64,000 nt of DNA, from NCBI GenBank assembly GCA_041917255.1, contig JAYRYA010000017.1:24940-88939 (forward strand), given 5' to 3'. The translations under genes and the position numbers were made by a program. The notes beneath the pieces were generated by a model that did no database searches, was not told where the DNA came from, and saw only the letters and a list, made by a program, of their open reading frames with translations. Origin of the DNA: Zoogloea sp041917255. GTDB lineage: Bacteria; Pseudomonadota; Gammaproteobacteria; Burkholderiales; Rhodocyclaceae. This document shows positions 6,548 through 14,865 of the stretch, piece by piece (the first letter of the stretch is position 1; each line of letters begins with the position of its first letter).

Positions 6548-8703
6548 ACCGGCGCGCGAGCGGCTTCCTGCTGCTACCGGTCAGCATGCTGCTGATCGTC
6601 ATCGGGGTCATCGCCTACGGTCTGGTTCAGGACGTCGGCACCGGCGCCCGCAACACCGCCCGCGAAACCGAACGCGCCCGCCGGCTGGCCGAAGCCGGCC
6701 TCGCCCACGCCACCTGGAAGCTCAACCAGCTCACCACCTGCAGTGGCTACACCGATCTCCCCACCACCGCCATTGGCAGTGACAGCTATCAGGTCAGCGT
6801 CAGCCCCACCTCCGGCAGCCCGGTGACGCTGACAGCCAGCGCCACCCTCGCAAGCGGGCTGAGCGGCTCGAAGGTGACGCTCAAGCGCCAGGTACCCAAG
6901 ACCGCCGGCAACACCCTCACCTACACCCTCACCGCAGACGCAGCCGGCAGCGATACCTACCTCGATGCCTCGGGGAGCGCCAAGAACTACGGCACCAGCA
7001 CGTCGTTGCAATTGCAACAAAATTTGTTTCATATACTACTAAAATTCGATCTATCCACGCTGCCGGCAGGCAGTCGCATTACCGACGCCCAACTCGTCCT
7101 CTACCGCGAGAACGCGGGCAGCCTGTCCCTTTTGGCGCGACAGGTGAACGCCTACCGCGTTCTCGAGCCCTGGGTGCAGGGCACCAAGAGCGGCGCCGGC
7201 TCGTCCGACGGCGCCACCTGGCAGACCGTGGATGGCACCCGCCCCTGGAGCACCCTTGGCGGCACCGTCGAAACCACCAATGCGCTGGATTACACCCACT
7301 ACCACTTCTACCTTTCGTCCCCCACCATCAGCTGGAGCGTCACCAGCCTCGTCCAGGGCTGGATTGACGGCCGCTATCCCAACCACGGCCTGCTGCTCGT
7401 GCCCACCTCCAGCTTCAGCGAGGCCTACGCCTCGGCCGAAGCCTCCGACTCCACGCGCGTCCCCAAACTGGTCGTCAAGTACATCGCCCCTTGCGGCGCC
7501 CTCAACCCGCCCCAGGACGGCGTCGGCGGTCGCGTGGCCTGGTGGAAGCTCGACGAAACCACGGGCAGCTCCGCCGGCGACGTCATCGGCGGCCACACCG
7601 GCAGCGTGACGGGCGGCAGCTGGGTCACCACGGGCGTCGCCGGCGGTGCCGTGTCCTTCGCCGCGCCCGGAAAGATCAGCGTGGGCGCCGCCAGCGACCT
7701 CTCCATGAGCGGAGACTTCAGCGTCGCCGCCTGGATCAACATGAGCGACCGCAACGGCAAGCGCCCCGTCCTCTACAAGGGCACCGCCGCCAACGAGGCC
7801 AACTACGCCCTGGGCACCCGCGACGGCGAGATGTACTTCGAGTACTACGCCAACAGCGCCTGGCGAACCTACTCCACCACCGGGCTCAACCTCAAACCCG
7901 GCACCTACTACCACCTGGCCGCCACCTACAAGGACAGCCTCCGCCAGATCAAGCTGTACGTGGACGGCAACCTCGCCGGCACCTTCGCGGCCAGCTTCGG
8001 CAACACGCCGGTCGCGAACAGCCGCAACCTCCTGATCGGCACCACGCCGTACAACGAGAACTTCCTCGGCCGGCTCGACGACGTGCAGATCATAGCCTCG
8101 ACCCTGGACGCAACCGGTGTGCTCGGCGCGATGGGCGGCAGCGTGCGCCTGCCGGTTGCCGACGCCTACGTCTCCAGCAACCTGCCCAGTAACGTCAACT
8201 ACGGCACCACCACACCGCTGCAGGTCGCCTACATTCCTGACAACCGGCCGATCCTGCGCTTCGACCTGTCGAACATACCGGCCGGCACGGTCATCAAGCG
8301 CGCCATCCTGTCCTTCCACGTGGAGAACTCGGTCATCCTCAGCCTCTCCCTCAGCGCCAAGCTCTACCCGCTCACCGAGAGCTGGCTCGAAGGCACTCAG
8401 AACGGTGCCATCTCGAGCGGCGGCGTGAGCTGGAGCAGGCGCCAGAACGCCCCGGATCTCGCCTGGACCAACGCTGGCGGCACCTTCGCCAACAGCCTCG
8501 CCGGCACCCTCTCCCTGCCCCTGGGCGCCTCGCCCCAGCGTTACTGGGAGGTGGACATCACCACCACGGTGCAGGAATGGGTCGATGGCGTCCGGCCCAA
8601 CCAGGGCCTGATCGCCCTCATGACCTTCGGCGTGGACAGCGCCACGATCTCCAGCCGCGAAAGCCTGCGCCAGGAACCGCGCCTCGTCATCACCACCAAT
8701 TAG
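6544..8703 (+). CDS. Giant tip prepilin with DNRLRE-LamG-DNRLRE ectodomain
   Basis: A 719-residue prepilin. MNRRASG precedes FLLLPVSMLLIVIGVIAYGL, so position +5 is Pro, not Glu; loss of Glu+5 is the hallmark of the tip subunit GspK and its relatives. A PilX/GspK-like start (ARETERARRLAEAGLAHA) follows. Residues ~127-315 form a DNRLRE domain (DTYLDASG, LLKFDLSTLPAG, VQGWIDG, GLLLVPT). Residues ~328-518 are a LamG/concanavalin-like domain (AWWKLDETTGSSAGD, SVAAWINMSD, YYHLAATY, LYVDGNLAG). Residues ~535-719 are a second DNRLRE domain (DAYVSSNLP, LRFDLSNIPAG, VQEWVDGVRPNQG). This looks like a surface adhesin or carbohydrate binder carried at the pseudopilus tip. It replaces the short GspK at the expected gene position. 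Confidence 0.85.
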   Translation: MNRRASGFLLLPVSMLLIVIGVIAYGLVQDVGTGARNTARETERARRLAEAGLAHATWKLNQLTTCSGYTDLPTTAIGSDSYQVSVSPTSGSPVTLTASATLASGLSGSKVTLKRQVPKTAGNTLTYTLTADAAGSDTYLDASGSAKNYGTSTSLQLQQNLFHILLKFDLSTLPAGSRITDAQLVLYRENAGSLSLLARQVNAYRVLEPWVQGTKSGAGSSDGATWQTVDGTRPWSTLGGTVETTNALDYTHYHFYLSSPTISWSVTSLVQGWIDGRYPNHGLLLVPTSSFSEAYASAEASDSTRVPKLVVKYIAPCGALNPPQDGVGGRVAWWKLDETTGSSAGDVIGGHTGSVTGGSWVTTGVAGGAVSFAAPGKISVGAASDLSMSGDFSVAAWINMSDRNGKRPVLYKGTAANEANYALGTRDGEMYFEYYANSAWRTYSTTGLNLKPGTYYHLAATYKDSLRQIKLYVDGNLAGTFAASFGNTPVANSRNLLIGTTPYNENFLGRLDDVQIIASTLDATGVLGAMGGSVRLPVADAYVSSNLPSNVNYGTTTPLQVAYIPDNRPILRFDLSNIPAGTVIKRAILSFHVENSVILSLSLSAKLYPLTESWLEGTQNGAISSGGVSWSRRQNAPDLAWTNAGGTFANSLAGTLSLPLGASPQRYWEVDITTTVQEWVDGVRPNQGLIALMTFGVDSATISSRESLRQEPRLVITTN
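7005..7018 (+). repeat. Perfect 14-nt palindrome in an AT-rich island inside the tip-prepilin gene
   Basis: GTTGCAATTGCAAC is a perfect palindrome. It opens a patch of roughly 50 nt (to ~7055) that uses TTG, CAA, AAT, TTT, ATA and CTA codons, unlike the strongly GC-ending codons on both sides. It encodes part of the first DNRLRE domain, so the frame is kept. Confidence 0.7.
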
Positions 8704-8720
8704 GCGCCGATGCTCAAGGA

Positions 8721-9845
8721 ATGAGGGCGCCCGCCGATATGGGTGCCATGGAGTACAACGCGCTCTGGACGTCCCTGAAAGGCCGCCTCGCCGGCCTGAA
8801 AGCCCCGTGGCCCGCCAGCCGGCGGAACACGCCCATCGGCTTTGATCTCGCCAGCGAGCGCCTCAACCTCGCCCAGGTCACCCACACCGGCGGCGAACTG
8901 CGCTGGCAGGCGGTGGCCGGGCTACCCTACCCCAAGCCCCGCGCCGAGCTGCTCGCCGATCCGGTGGCCTTCCGCAGCTTTGTCCGCGATGGCCTCAAAC
9001 GCCACGGCTTTCGCGGCCGGCGGGTGGTGAGCGTGCTGCCCCCCGGCGATCTGCAGGTGATCTCCGTCGATTACACCACCCCAAACGGCCAGGACGACAC
9101 CGCCGTCCTCCTGCGCACGCTCAAGGAGCGTTTCAAGGGCGGCCTCGACGACGCGGTGGTGGACGTGCTCCCGATCCGGCGCCCTCCCGAGAGCAATCTG
9201 CGCTCGGCGGTGGTCGCCGTCGCCCCGCGAGAGCGGGTCATCGCCCATCTCGACCTGCTCCAGTCCGCCGGGCTGGAGCCGCTGTCGGTGGACATCGGCC
9301 CCGCCGCCCTGGCCCGGGTCGCCCGGGCGCTGGTCACCGGCGATCCCCGGGCCAACCAGCTCATCATCAACTTCGGCGCCCGCCACAGCTTCCTCACCCT
9401 GCTGTGGGGCCGCCGGCTGATGTTCGACCGCAGCCTCGACTTCGGCGAAGCCCATCTGGCCGACACCCTGGCCCGCAACCTCGACCTGCCCGCCGAACGC
9501 GCCCTCGCCCTGCTGCGCAAGCACGGCCTGCCCAGCGGCGGCGACGAGATCAGCAGCACCATCGTCGAGCTGCTCCAGCCGGATTTCCAGCAGCTCGCCC
9601 ACGAGGTGGCGCGGGTGCTGATCTATTTCGCCTCCCAGACCCACGGCGGCTCGGTGGATGGCATCTACATCTGCGGCAGCATCGCCCGCCTGGACGGTGC
9701 AGCCGAATTCATCGGACGCCTGCTGGCGATGCCCGTGCAGGTGCTCGACCTGTGGAAGATCCCCGGCAACGAGGGCGTGCCCATCGTCGAACCGCCGGCC
9801 GGGATGACCGTCGCCGCCGGACTCGCCCTGCGCGCGACCGCCTGA
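8721..9845 (+). CDS. PilM-like actin-fold assembly protein
   Basis: A 374-residue cytoplasmic protein of the PilM/GspL-N actin-like ATPase type. The start of the fold shows IGFDLASERLNLAQV; further on come RRVVSVLPPGDLQVISVDY, PLSVDIGPAALARVARAL, IINFGARHSFLTLLWG and YICGSIARL, which match the phosphate and adenosine loops of the ASKHA fold. It is expected to bind the cytoplasmic tail of the PilN-like protein encoded next and to link the inner-membrane complex to the ATPase. Start is uncertain: ATG 8721, 8739 and 8748 are all in frame; 8721 has AAGGA only immediately upstream. The stop is 1 nt before the next ATG. Confidence 0.85.
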   Translation: MRAPADMGAMEYNALWTSLKGRLAGLKAPWPASRRNTPIGFDLASERLNLAQVTHTGGELRWQAVAGLPYPKPRAELLADPVAFRSFVRDGLKRHGFRGRRVVSVLPPGDLQVISVDYTTPNGQDDTAVLLRTLKERFKGGLDDAVVDVLPIRRPPESNLRSAVVAVAPRERVIAHLDLLQSAGLEPLSVDIGPAALARVARALVTGDPRANQLIINFGARHSFLTLLWGRRLMFDRSLDFGEAHLADTLARNLDLPAERALALLRKHGLPSGGDEISSTIVELLQPDFQQLAHEVARVLIYFASQTHGGSVDGIYICGSIARLDGAAEFIGRLLAMPVQVLDLWKIPGNEGVPIVEPPAGMTVAAGLALRATA

Positions 9846-9846
9846 C

Positions 9847-10443
9847 ATGGCCGACATCGACCTGATCCCCGCCTCCTGGCGTGCCGAACAGCGGGCGCGA
9901 CGCACCCTGCGCGGCGGGCTGGTCGCCGTCGGCTGCGCCATCGCCGCGGTCGCCGCGGCGCGCGTCGGGATCGAAATCGCCAACCGCCAGGCCATCACCG
10001 CGCTGCAGACCCTGCACGCCCAGCGCCGCGACAGCGACCGCATCGTGGCCCGCCTCACCACCCTCAACGCGCGGGTCGACGAAGCCCGTGAGCTGTCCCG
10101 CAAGGTCGCCGCCCTGCGCGGCCCCGACGTGGTGAGCGGCGTGCTCGTGCCCATCGATGCCGCCCTGGGCGAGTCCATCTGGTTCGACGAACTGATCTTC
10201 ACCCGCATCCCGGCCCTGCCCCAGCCCGGCACGCCCATCGCCCCGGCCGACGCCAGCCTGGCGATCCGCGGCAAGGCGCCAGACCCGGCCACCATCGGCG
10301 CGTTCGCCGAGGCCCTCGGCAACGCCGGCCCGTGCGCCAAGCCGCGGTTGGTGCCCGGCAACGTCAAACAGTACAACCGCTTCGAGTTGATGGAGTTCGC
10401 CCTCAACTGCCCCCTCACCCTGCCTGGTGGAGGCAAGTCGTGA
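9847..10443 (+). CDS. PilN-like inner-membrane assembly protein
   Basis: A 198-residue bitopic protein. The N-terminus MADIDLIPASWRAEQRARR is close to the PilN motif (INLLPWR type) that docks into PilM. One transmembrane helix follows (LVAVGCAIAAVAAARVGI). A coiled coil (~res 45-95, LQTLHAQRRDSDRIVARLTT) leads to a small periplasmic ferredoxin-like domain (SIWFDELIF). It would form heterodimers with the PilO-like product in the periplasm. Its TGA overlaps the GTG of the next gene. Confidence 0.85.
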   Translation: MADIDLIPASWRAEQRARRTLRGGLVAVGCAIAAVAAARVGIEIANRQAITALQTLHAQRRDSDRIVARLTTLNARVDEARELSRKVAALRGPDVVSGVLVPIDAALGESIWFDELIFTRIPALPQPGTPIAPADASLAIRGKAPDPATIGAFAEALGNAGPCAKPRLVPGNVKQYNRFELMEFALNCPLTLPGGGKS

Positions 10444-10988
10444 AGTTTCCCCGCGAGCTCCTCGCCCTCGACATCCGGGTGCTGCGGCTCGTCGCCGGCG
10501 CCCTGTCGGCGGTGATCCTGCTCGTCGGCTGGGGCCAGATCCTGCGGCCGGCGTGGCAATCGCGCCAGGCGGTGGCGACCCAGGCCGCCGCCATCCGCGA
10601 AGCCATCGCCAGCCTGCCAGACCGCCAGACTCAGGCCGAAGCCCTGAGCGCCGAGGCCACCCGCCTCGACGCCGCCCTCGACGCCGCCGACACCGCACCG
10701 GCGCGCCTGCCCGGCGTGCTCGACAGCCTGGCCCGCAGCCAGGGCGTCGAGCTGCTGCCGGTGTTTCCGGGCCAGCAGAACGAATCCGACGGCCTCGTCG
10801 AAACCCGTTACGACCTGGAGGCCAGCGGCAACTACCCGCAGCTGGTGGGATGGCTCGCCGCCATCGAGGCCCAACTGCCCAACGCCGGCCTGCAGGAAAT
10901 CCGCTTCACCCGTCAGGTGAGCAGCGGCAGCGTGAGTCTGCGCCTGCGCCTCGCCGTGTATCGCCGCCCGGCCACCCGTCAGCCATGA
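10440..10988 (+). CDS. PilO-like inner-membrane assembly protein
   Basis: A 182-residue protein of the PilO/GspM type: short cytoplasmic N-terminus, one membrane helix (LRLVAGALSAVILLVGWGQI), a coiled coil (~res 40-85) and a ferredoxin-like periplasmic domain (LPGVLDSLARSQGVELLPVF, YPQLVGWLAAIEAQLP, RLRLAVYRR). I chose GTG 10440 because it overlaps the stop of the PilN-like gene and has GGAGG 7 nt upstream; upstream in-frame starts would lie inside pilN. It overlaps the next gene by ATGA (10985-10988). Confidence 0.85.
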   Translation: MKFPRELLALDIRVLRLVAGALSAVILLVGWGQILRPAWQSRQAVATQAAAIREAIASLPDRQTQAEALSAEATRLDAALDAADTAPARLPGVLDSLARSQGVELLPVFPGQQNESDGLVETRYDLEASGNYPQLVGWLAAIEAQLPNAGLQEIRFTRQVSSGSVSLRLRLAVYRRPATRQP

Positions 10989-11341
10989 AGCACCGCCTGC
11001 TGCCCGCCGTCCTGCTGCTCATCGCCACCGCGGCCGCCGCCGCAGAGCCCCCCGCAGCGCCCAAGCTCCACCACGACCCCTTCCGCCGGCCCGGCGGCAC
11101 CGCCCTTGCCCCCGCTGCCGGCGACGCCCCGGCGCCCGTCGAATGGCAACCGCGACTGCGCGGCGTGCTGCTGTCGGGCCCCAATTCCCTCGCCAACGTG
11201 GACGGCCAGATGGTCGCCGTCGGCGAAAAACTCGACGGCCATCGCCTGCTGTCGGTCACCGAATACCAGGCCGTTTTCGAAAAGGACGGACGCCGCGTCA
11301 CCCTCGACATGCGCCGTCCGCCCCGGGAGTCCAGACAGTGA
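10985..11341 (+). CDS. PilP/GspC-like periplasmic linker protein
   Basis: A 118-residue exported protein. The N-terminal signal (LLPAVLLLIATAAAAA) is followed by a Pro/Ala-rich linker and a compact beta domain (~res 52-110: PRLRGVLLSGPNSLANVDGQ, VAVGEKLDGHRLLSVTEYQA, VFEKDGRRVTL). That pattern matches the HR domain shared by PilP, MshK and GspC, which joins the inner-membrane PilN/O complex to the secretin. There is no lipobox, unlike many PilP proteins, and no PDZ domain, unlike classical GspC. It overlaps both neighbours by 4 nt. Confidence 0.8.
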   Translation: MKHRLLPAVLLLIATAAAAAEPPAAPKLHHDPFRRPGGTALAPAAGDAPAPVEWQPRLRGVLLSGPNSLANVDGQMVAVGEKLDGHRLLSVTEYQAVFEKDGRRVTLDMRRPPRESRQ

Positions 11342-12666
11342 TCCGCCATCGCCTCGCCACCGCCCTCGTGGCCTGCGCCCTCGCCGCCACCGGCCAGCCA
11401 GCCGCCTTCGCCACCGACCCCGCGCCCCGTCGCATCACCGTGAACCTGCGCGACGTGCCGGTGGGCGACGTGTTCGAGATGCTCTCCCGCAACGAGAAGA
11501 TCAACGTGCTGGTGGGCAAGGGCGTCACCGGCAACGTGTCGGTCAATCTGTATAACGTGAGTGCCGACGAGGCCGTTCGCACCGTGGCGGAGGCCGCCGG
11601 CTACGTGGCCGAGCGCCGCGGCGACACCTGGCTGGTGGTCGAACGCAAGGACGCGGGGCTGGACGGGCTGTCGGGCAACACCCGGCTGCGCACCTTCAAG
11701 GTCCAGTACTCCAACCCCAAGACGGTCGCCGACATCCTCACCAAGCACATCTCCCGCTACGGCAAGATCACGCCGCTGCTCGAACGCAACCTGATCGTCG
11801 TCGAGGATCAGCCGGCCTTCGTGGATCGCATCGAGGCGCTGCTCGAGCAGGTGGATGTGCAGCCCCGGCAGATCCTCATCGAGGCCAAGATCCTCGAGGT
11901 GCGGCTGGATCGCAGCGAGGCTTTCGGGGTCGATTGGTCTAAGGTCATCGGCGGAAGCAATCGCAGCTATACCTTGGGCACCAAGGGCCTCGCCGACCGC
12001 GCCTCCAGCGGGCTGTTCTTCAGCGTGGTGAGCGACAACCTCAACATTTACCTGAGCGCCCTGGCCAGCAAGGGCCGCGTGCACACCCTCGCCACGCCCA
12101 AGCTGCTGGCGCTGGAAAACCAGCAGGCCATCACCTCCATCGGCGACCAGACCGGCTACAAGGTCACGACCACCATCAACCAGGTGACCACCGAATCGAT
12201 CCAGTTCCTCGAATCGGGGGTGATCCTGCGGGTCACGCCGTCCATCGACGAGCGCGGCCGCATCCTGATGAAGATTCACCCCGAGGTGAGCACCGCCAGC
12301 GTGAACAACAGCATTCCCTCCAAGAACAGCACGCAGGTGAACACCACCCTCATCGCCGAGGACGGGCAATCGATCTTCATCGGGGGCTTGATCCGCAACA
12401 GCGCCAACTACAAGCGCTCGGGCATTCCGGTGCTGGGCGAGCTGCCGGTGCTGGGGGCGGCGTTCTCCCACTGGGAGGATGCGGGCACGAGCACCGAGAC
12501 GGTGGTGGTCATCACCCCGCGCATCGTGCGCGAGCCCGAGGTCGCCGCCGCGCCGGCCGTCGCGCCAGGCAACCCCGCCGCGCGGCTGGACGACAGCGAG
12601 CCGCCGCTGCTGCGCAGCGCCGCCGGGCTGGACGAATCCCTCGAACGCCTGCGCCCGCGGGATTGA
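11338..12666 (+). CDS. Secretin, outer-membrane pore (GspD/PilQ/MshL type)
   Basis: A 442-residue outer-membrane secretin, short for GspD (~650) and nearer MshL or processed PilQ. After a signal sequence (LATALVACALAATGQPAAFA) comes an STN/N0-like domain (res ~30-105: ITVNLRDVPVGDVFEML, GVTGNVSVNLYNV), then an N1-like module (FKVQYSNPKTVADILTKHIS, IEALLEQVDVQPRQILIEAK). The secretin core has VHTLATPKLLALENQQA, GVILRVTPSID, LIAEDGQSIFIGGLI and TVVVITPRIV. GTG 11338 overlaps the previous stop and has GGGAG upstream. No dedicated pilotin is visible. It closes the locus and faces feoB tail to tail with a 6-nt gap. Confidence 0.92.
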   Translation: MIRHRLATALVACALAATGQPAAFATDPAPRRITVNLRDVPVGDVFEMLSRNEKINVLVGKGVTGNVSVNLYNVSADEAVRTVAEAAGYVAERRGDTWLVVERKDAGLDGLSGNTRLRTFKVQYSNPKTVADILTKHISRYGKITPLLERNLIVVEDQPAFVDRIEALLEQVDVQPRQILIEAKILEVRLDRSEAFGVDWSKVIGGSNRSYTLGTKGLADRASSGLFFSVVSDNLNIYLSALASKGRVHTLATPKLLALENQQAITSIGDQTGYKVTTTINQVTTESIQFLESGVILRVTPSIDERGRILMKIHPEVSTASVNNSIPSKNSTQVNTTLIAEDGQSIFIGGLIRNSANYKRSGIPVLGELPVLGAAFSHWEDAGTSTETVVVITPRIVREPEVAAAPAVAPGNPAARLDDSEPPLLRSAAGLDESLERLRPRD

Positions 12667-12672
12667 CCGGCC

Positions 12673-14703
12673 TCAGAACAGCAGATTCACGCCCTGCAGC
12701 GCGATCCGGCACACCGCCGCGATGCCCAGCGCCACGGCCACCGACAGCCCCACCGAGAACAGCGCGTCGCGCCTGCCGACGGTCTTCAGCATCACCGCGA
12801 AGGTGGACACGCAGGGCACGTAGAAGGTCAGGAAGACCAGGAAGGTGGCGATCTGCACCCAGCCCAGCTGGAGCGAGATGTCCTGGGTGCCGAGGGCCTG
12901 ATAGACCATCAGCAGCGACAGCTCCTTGCGCAGCACGCCAAACAGGATCGGCACACCCAGCGCCACCGGCAGGCCCAGCCACCAGCTCGTCACGGGCAGC
13001 AGCAGGGTGTTGATGGCGTTGTCGGCACCGAAGTGGGCCAGCAGCGCCAGCACCACGCTGCCCAGCACCAGCAGCGGCGTGACGATGGTCAGGATGTCGC
13101 TGGTGCGCTCCCAGGTGATCGCCAGCAGGCGCCGCCACTGGGGCAGCGCATAGGGCGGAATGGCCTGGATCAGCCCCGGGCTGGCCTTCACGTAGCGCCG
13201 TGTGAGCAGCTTGCCGGCCACCGCGATGATGAGCATCGTCAGCAGGAAGATGCCCAGCACGCCCTCCCAGCCCAGGTATTTGCCGCCAATCGCCAGCACG
13301 ATGGCCGAGCGCGCCGAGCACGGCACGAAGGTGATGAGCAGCGACGCCACGATACGCTCGCGCCCCGCGGACGACGCCGCCACCGCCGACAACGCCGGGA
13401 CGTTGCAGCCCAGCCCCAGCAGGAAAGGCACCGCCACCCCGCCGTGCAGGCCGATGCGGTGAAAGCCCCGATCCACCACGAAGGCGACCCGGTGCATGAT
13501 CCCGGATTCTTCCAGGCTCACCAGCAGCAGCACCAGCGGCAGCATGTAAGGCACGACGATGCCGACGAGGCCGACGAGGCCATCGGCCACCGCCCGCCCG
13601 ATCACGCCGAGGGTGGTGTCCGGCGTCCACTGGCCGACCCACGCCGCCAGCGGCGCCGAGGTGACCGAATCGAGGGTCGTGCTCACCTCGAACACCATGA
13701 AGAGCACCAGCGCAAACACCGCCAGGGTGCCGATCAGCCCCCAGCGCGGATGCAGGAAAACGCGGTCGAGGGCGCGCTTCCAGCCGGCCTTCTCGGCCGC
13801 ATGACCCAGGCGGCTCACCTGCTCGTGGAGTGCCGCCGCCCGGTAGTGGCGGTCGGCGAAGAGTTCTTCGGCCAACGGACGCGGCAGGCTCCGGCCGGCC
13901 TCCGCCCGCGCCGCCTCGACCGCCGGCACCAGATCGGGGAAGTGCCGGGCCAGCTCGGCGGCAAACCACGTATCGCCCCGCGCCACCTGGGTGAGCAGCA
14001 GCGCGCGCGGCACGCGGAAGGCGGCTTCCACCTCCGGCGTATCGAGGATTGCGTTGAGGGGCGTCAGCGCCTTGCGCAGGTGCGGGCTGGGCAGCTGGGG
14101 CAGCGGGCAGCGCCTGGCGTGGATGAGCTGCAGCGCCGCCTCGAAGACGCTGGTGATGCCCTTGCCCATGTGAGCGACGGTGGGCACCACCGGCACGCCG
14201 AGCGCCTCGGACAGCGCCGCCACGTTGATGTACACGCCCTTTTCGCGGGCCTCGTCGAGGCGGTTGAGGGCGATCACCAGCGGCTTGCCCAGCTCGCAGA
14301 GCTCCTGGGCCAGGGCCAGACTGGCCTCGAGGGCGGTGGCATCGACCACCTGGATCAGCAGGTCCGGCGCCTTGAAGCCGGCCTGCCCGTGGCGCGCCGG
14401 CTGGCCACCGAGAAGCGCCAGCAACAGCAGGCGGTCGGCCTCGTCGAGATCATGAAAGCTGCGCAAGGCCGGCAGATCGACGAGGGCGGCCTCTTCGAGG
14501 CCCACATTGACCTGGCAGGTGGAGAAACCCAGTTCGCTGCCGTCGAGCTGGCCGGATTCGACCGCCGTGCTCGAGGCCGCCTGGAAGATGGTGCTCTTTC
14601 CGGTGCGCGGCAGGCCTACCAGGGCGATCTGCGGCCGACGCTCGCCCCTGAGCAGGCTGCGCGGCAGTGAAACCGTTGCGACGACCGGCGCTGCAGCACC
14701 CAT
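12673..14703 (-). CDS. feoB: FeoB-like ferrous iron transporter with divergent G domain
   Basis: A 676-residue inner-membrane protein. The membrane part has the FeoB Gate signatures (GLGCNVPALSAV and FVPCSARSAIVLAIGG) and a nucleoside-recognition-like fold, which supports metal-ion transport. The N-terminal G domain is unusual: G1 is GLPRTGKST instead of the usual GNPNxGKT/S, G3 is DLPA rather than DxPG, and G4 is NRLD rather than NKxD. No feoA or feoC is adjacent. SD GAGGTGA lies 5 nt before the ATG, and a promoter with a Fur-like repeat sits about 65-95 nt upstream. Ferrous iron is the likely substrate, but altered GTPase behaviour or another metal is possible. Confidence 0.88.
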   Translation of the reverse strand: MGAAAPVVATVSLPRSLLRGERRPQIALVGLPRTGKSTIFQAASSTAVESGQLDGSELGFSTCQVNVGLEEAALVDLPALRSFHDLDEADRLLLLALLGGQPARHGQAGFKAPDLLIQVVDATALEASLALAQELCELGKPLVIALNRLDEAREKGVYINVAALSEALGVPVVPTVAHMGKGITSVFEAALQLIHARRCPLPQLPSPHLRKALTPLNAILDTPEVEAAFRVPRALLLTQVARGDTWFAAELARHFPDLVPAVEAARAEAGRSLPRPLAEELFADRHYRAAALHEQVSRLGHAAEKAGWKRALDRVFLHPRWGLIGTLAVFALVLFMVFEVSTTLDSVTSAPLAAWVGQWTPDTTLGVIGRAVADGLVGLVGIVVPYMLPLVLLLVSLEESGIMHRVAFVVDRGFHRIGLHGGVAVPFLLGLGCNVPALSAVAASSAGRERIVASLLITFVPCSARSAIVLAIGGKYLGWEGVLGIFLLTMLIIAVAGKLLTRRYVKASPGLIQAIPPYALPQWRRLLAITWERTSDILTIVTPLLVLGSVVLALLAHFGADNAINTLLLPVTSWWLGLPVALGVPILFGVLRKELSLLMVYQALGTQDISLQLGWVQIATFLVFLTFYVPCVSTFAVMLKTVGRRDALFSVGLSVAVALGIAAVCRIALQGVNLLF

Positions 14704-14768
14704 CAGCAGTCACCTCGCCCATCAATCCGATGCATCGACTATCGCCTGACAATGATTCACTGCGCCCG

Positions 14769-14798
14769 ATTATAATCGGTAATAAGAATTATTCGCAA
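14769..14798 (-). promoter_or_regulatory. Predicted feoB promoter with Fur-like inverted repeat
   Basis: On the minus strand, -35 TTGCGA (14793-14798) and -10 TATAAT (14769-14774) are 18 nt apart. Between them lies the perfect inverted repeat AATAA-GAA-TTATT (14781-14793), AT-rich like a Fur box. This fits repression of feoB by Fur when iron is sufficient. Placement and symmetry are seen; identity as a Fur site is inferred. Confidence 0.6.
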
Positions 14799-14865
14799 AA
14801 CAGAAAATGCTTGCAAGGCTGCACCCCGGACTTCGATGCCGCAGCCGGGCGATGCCGGTTTCGCC

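Noticed and set aside
14450..14752. Minus-strand ORF (100 aa) at the feoB start
   Set aside because: Overlaps feoB in another frame and lacks an SD; feoB has a strong SD and promoter.
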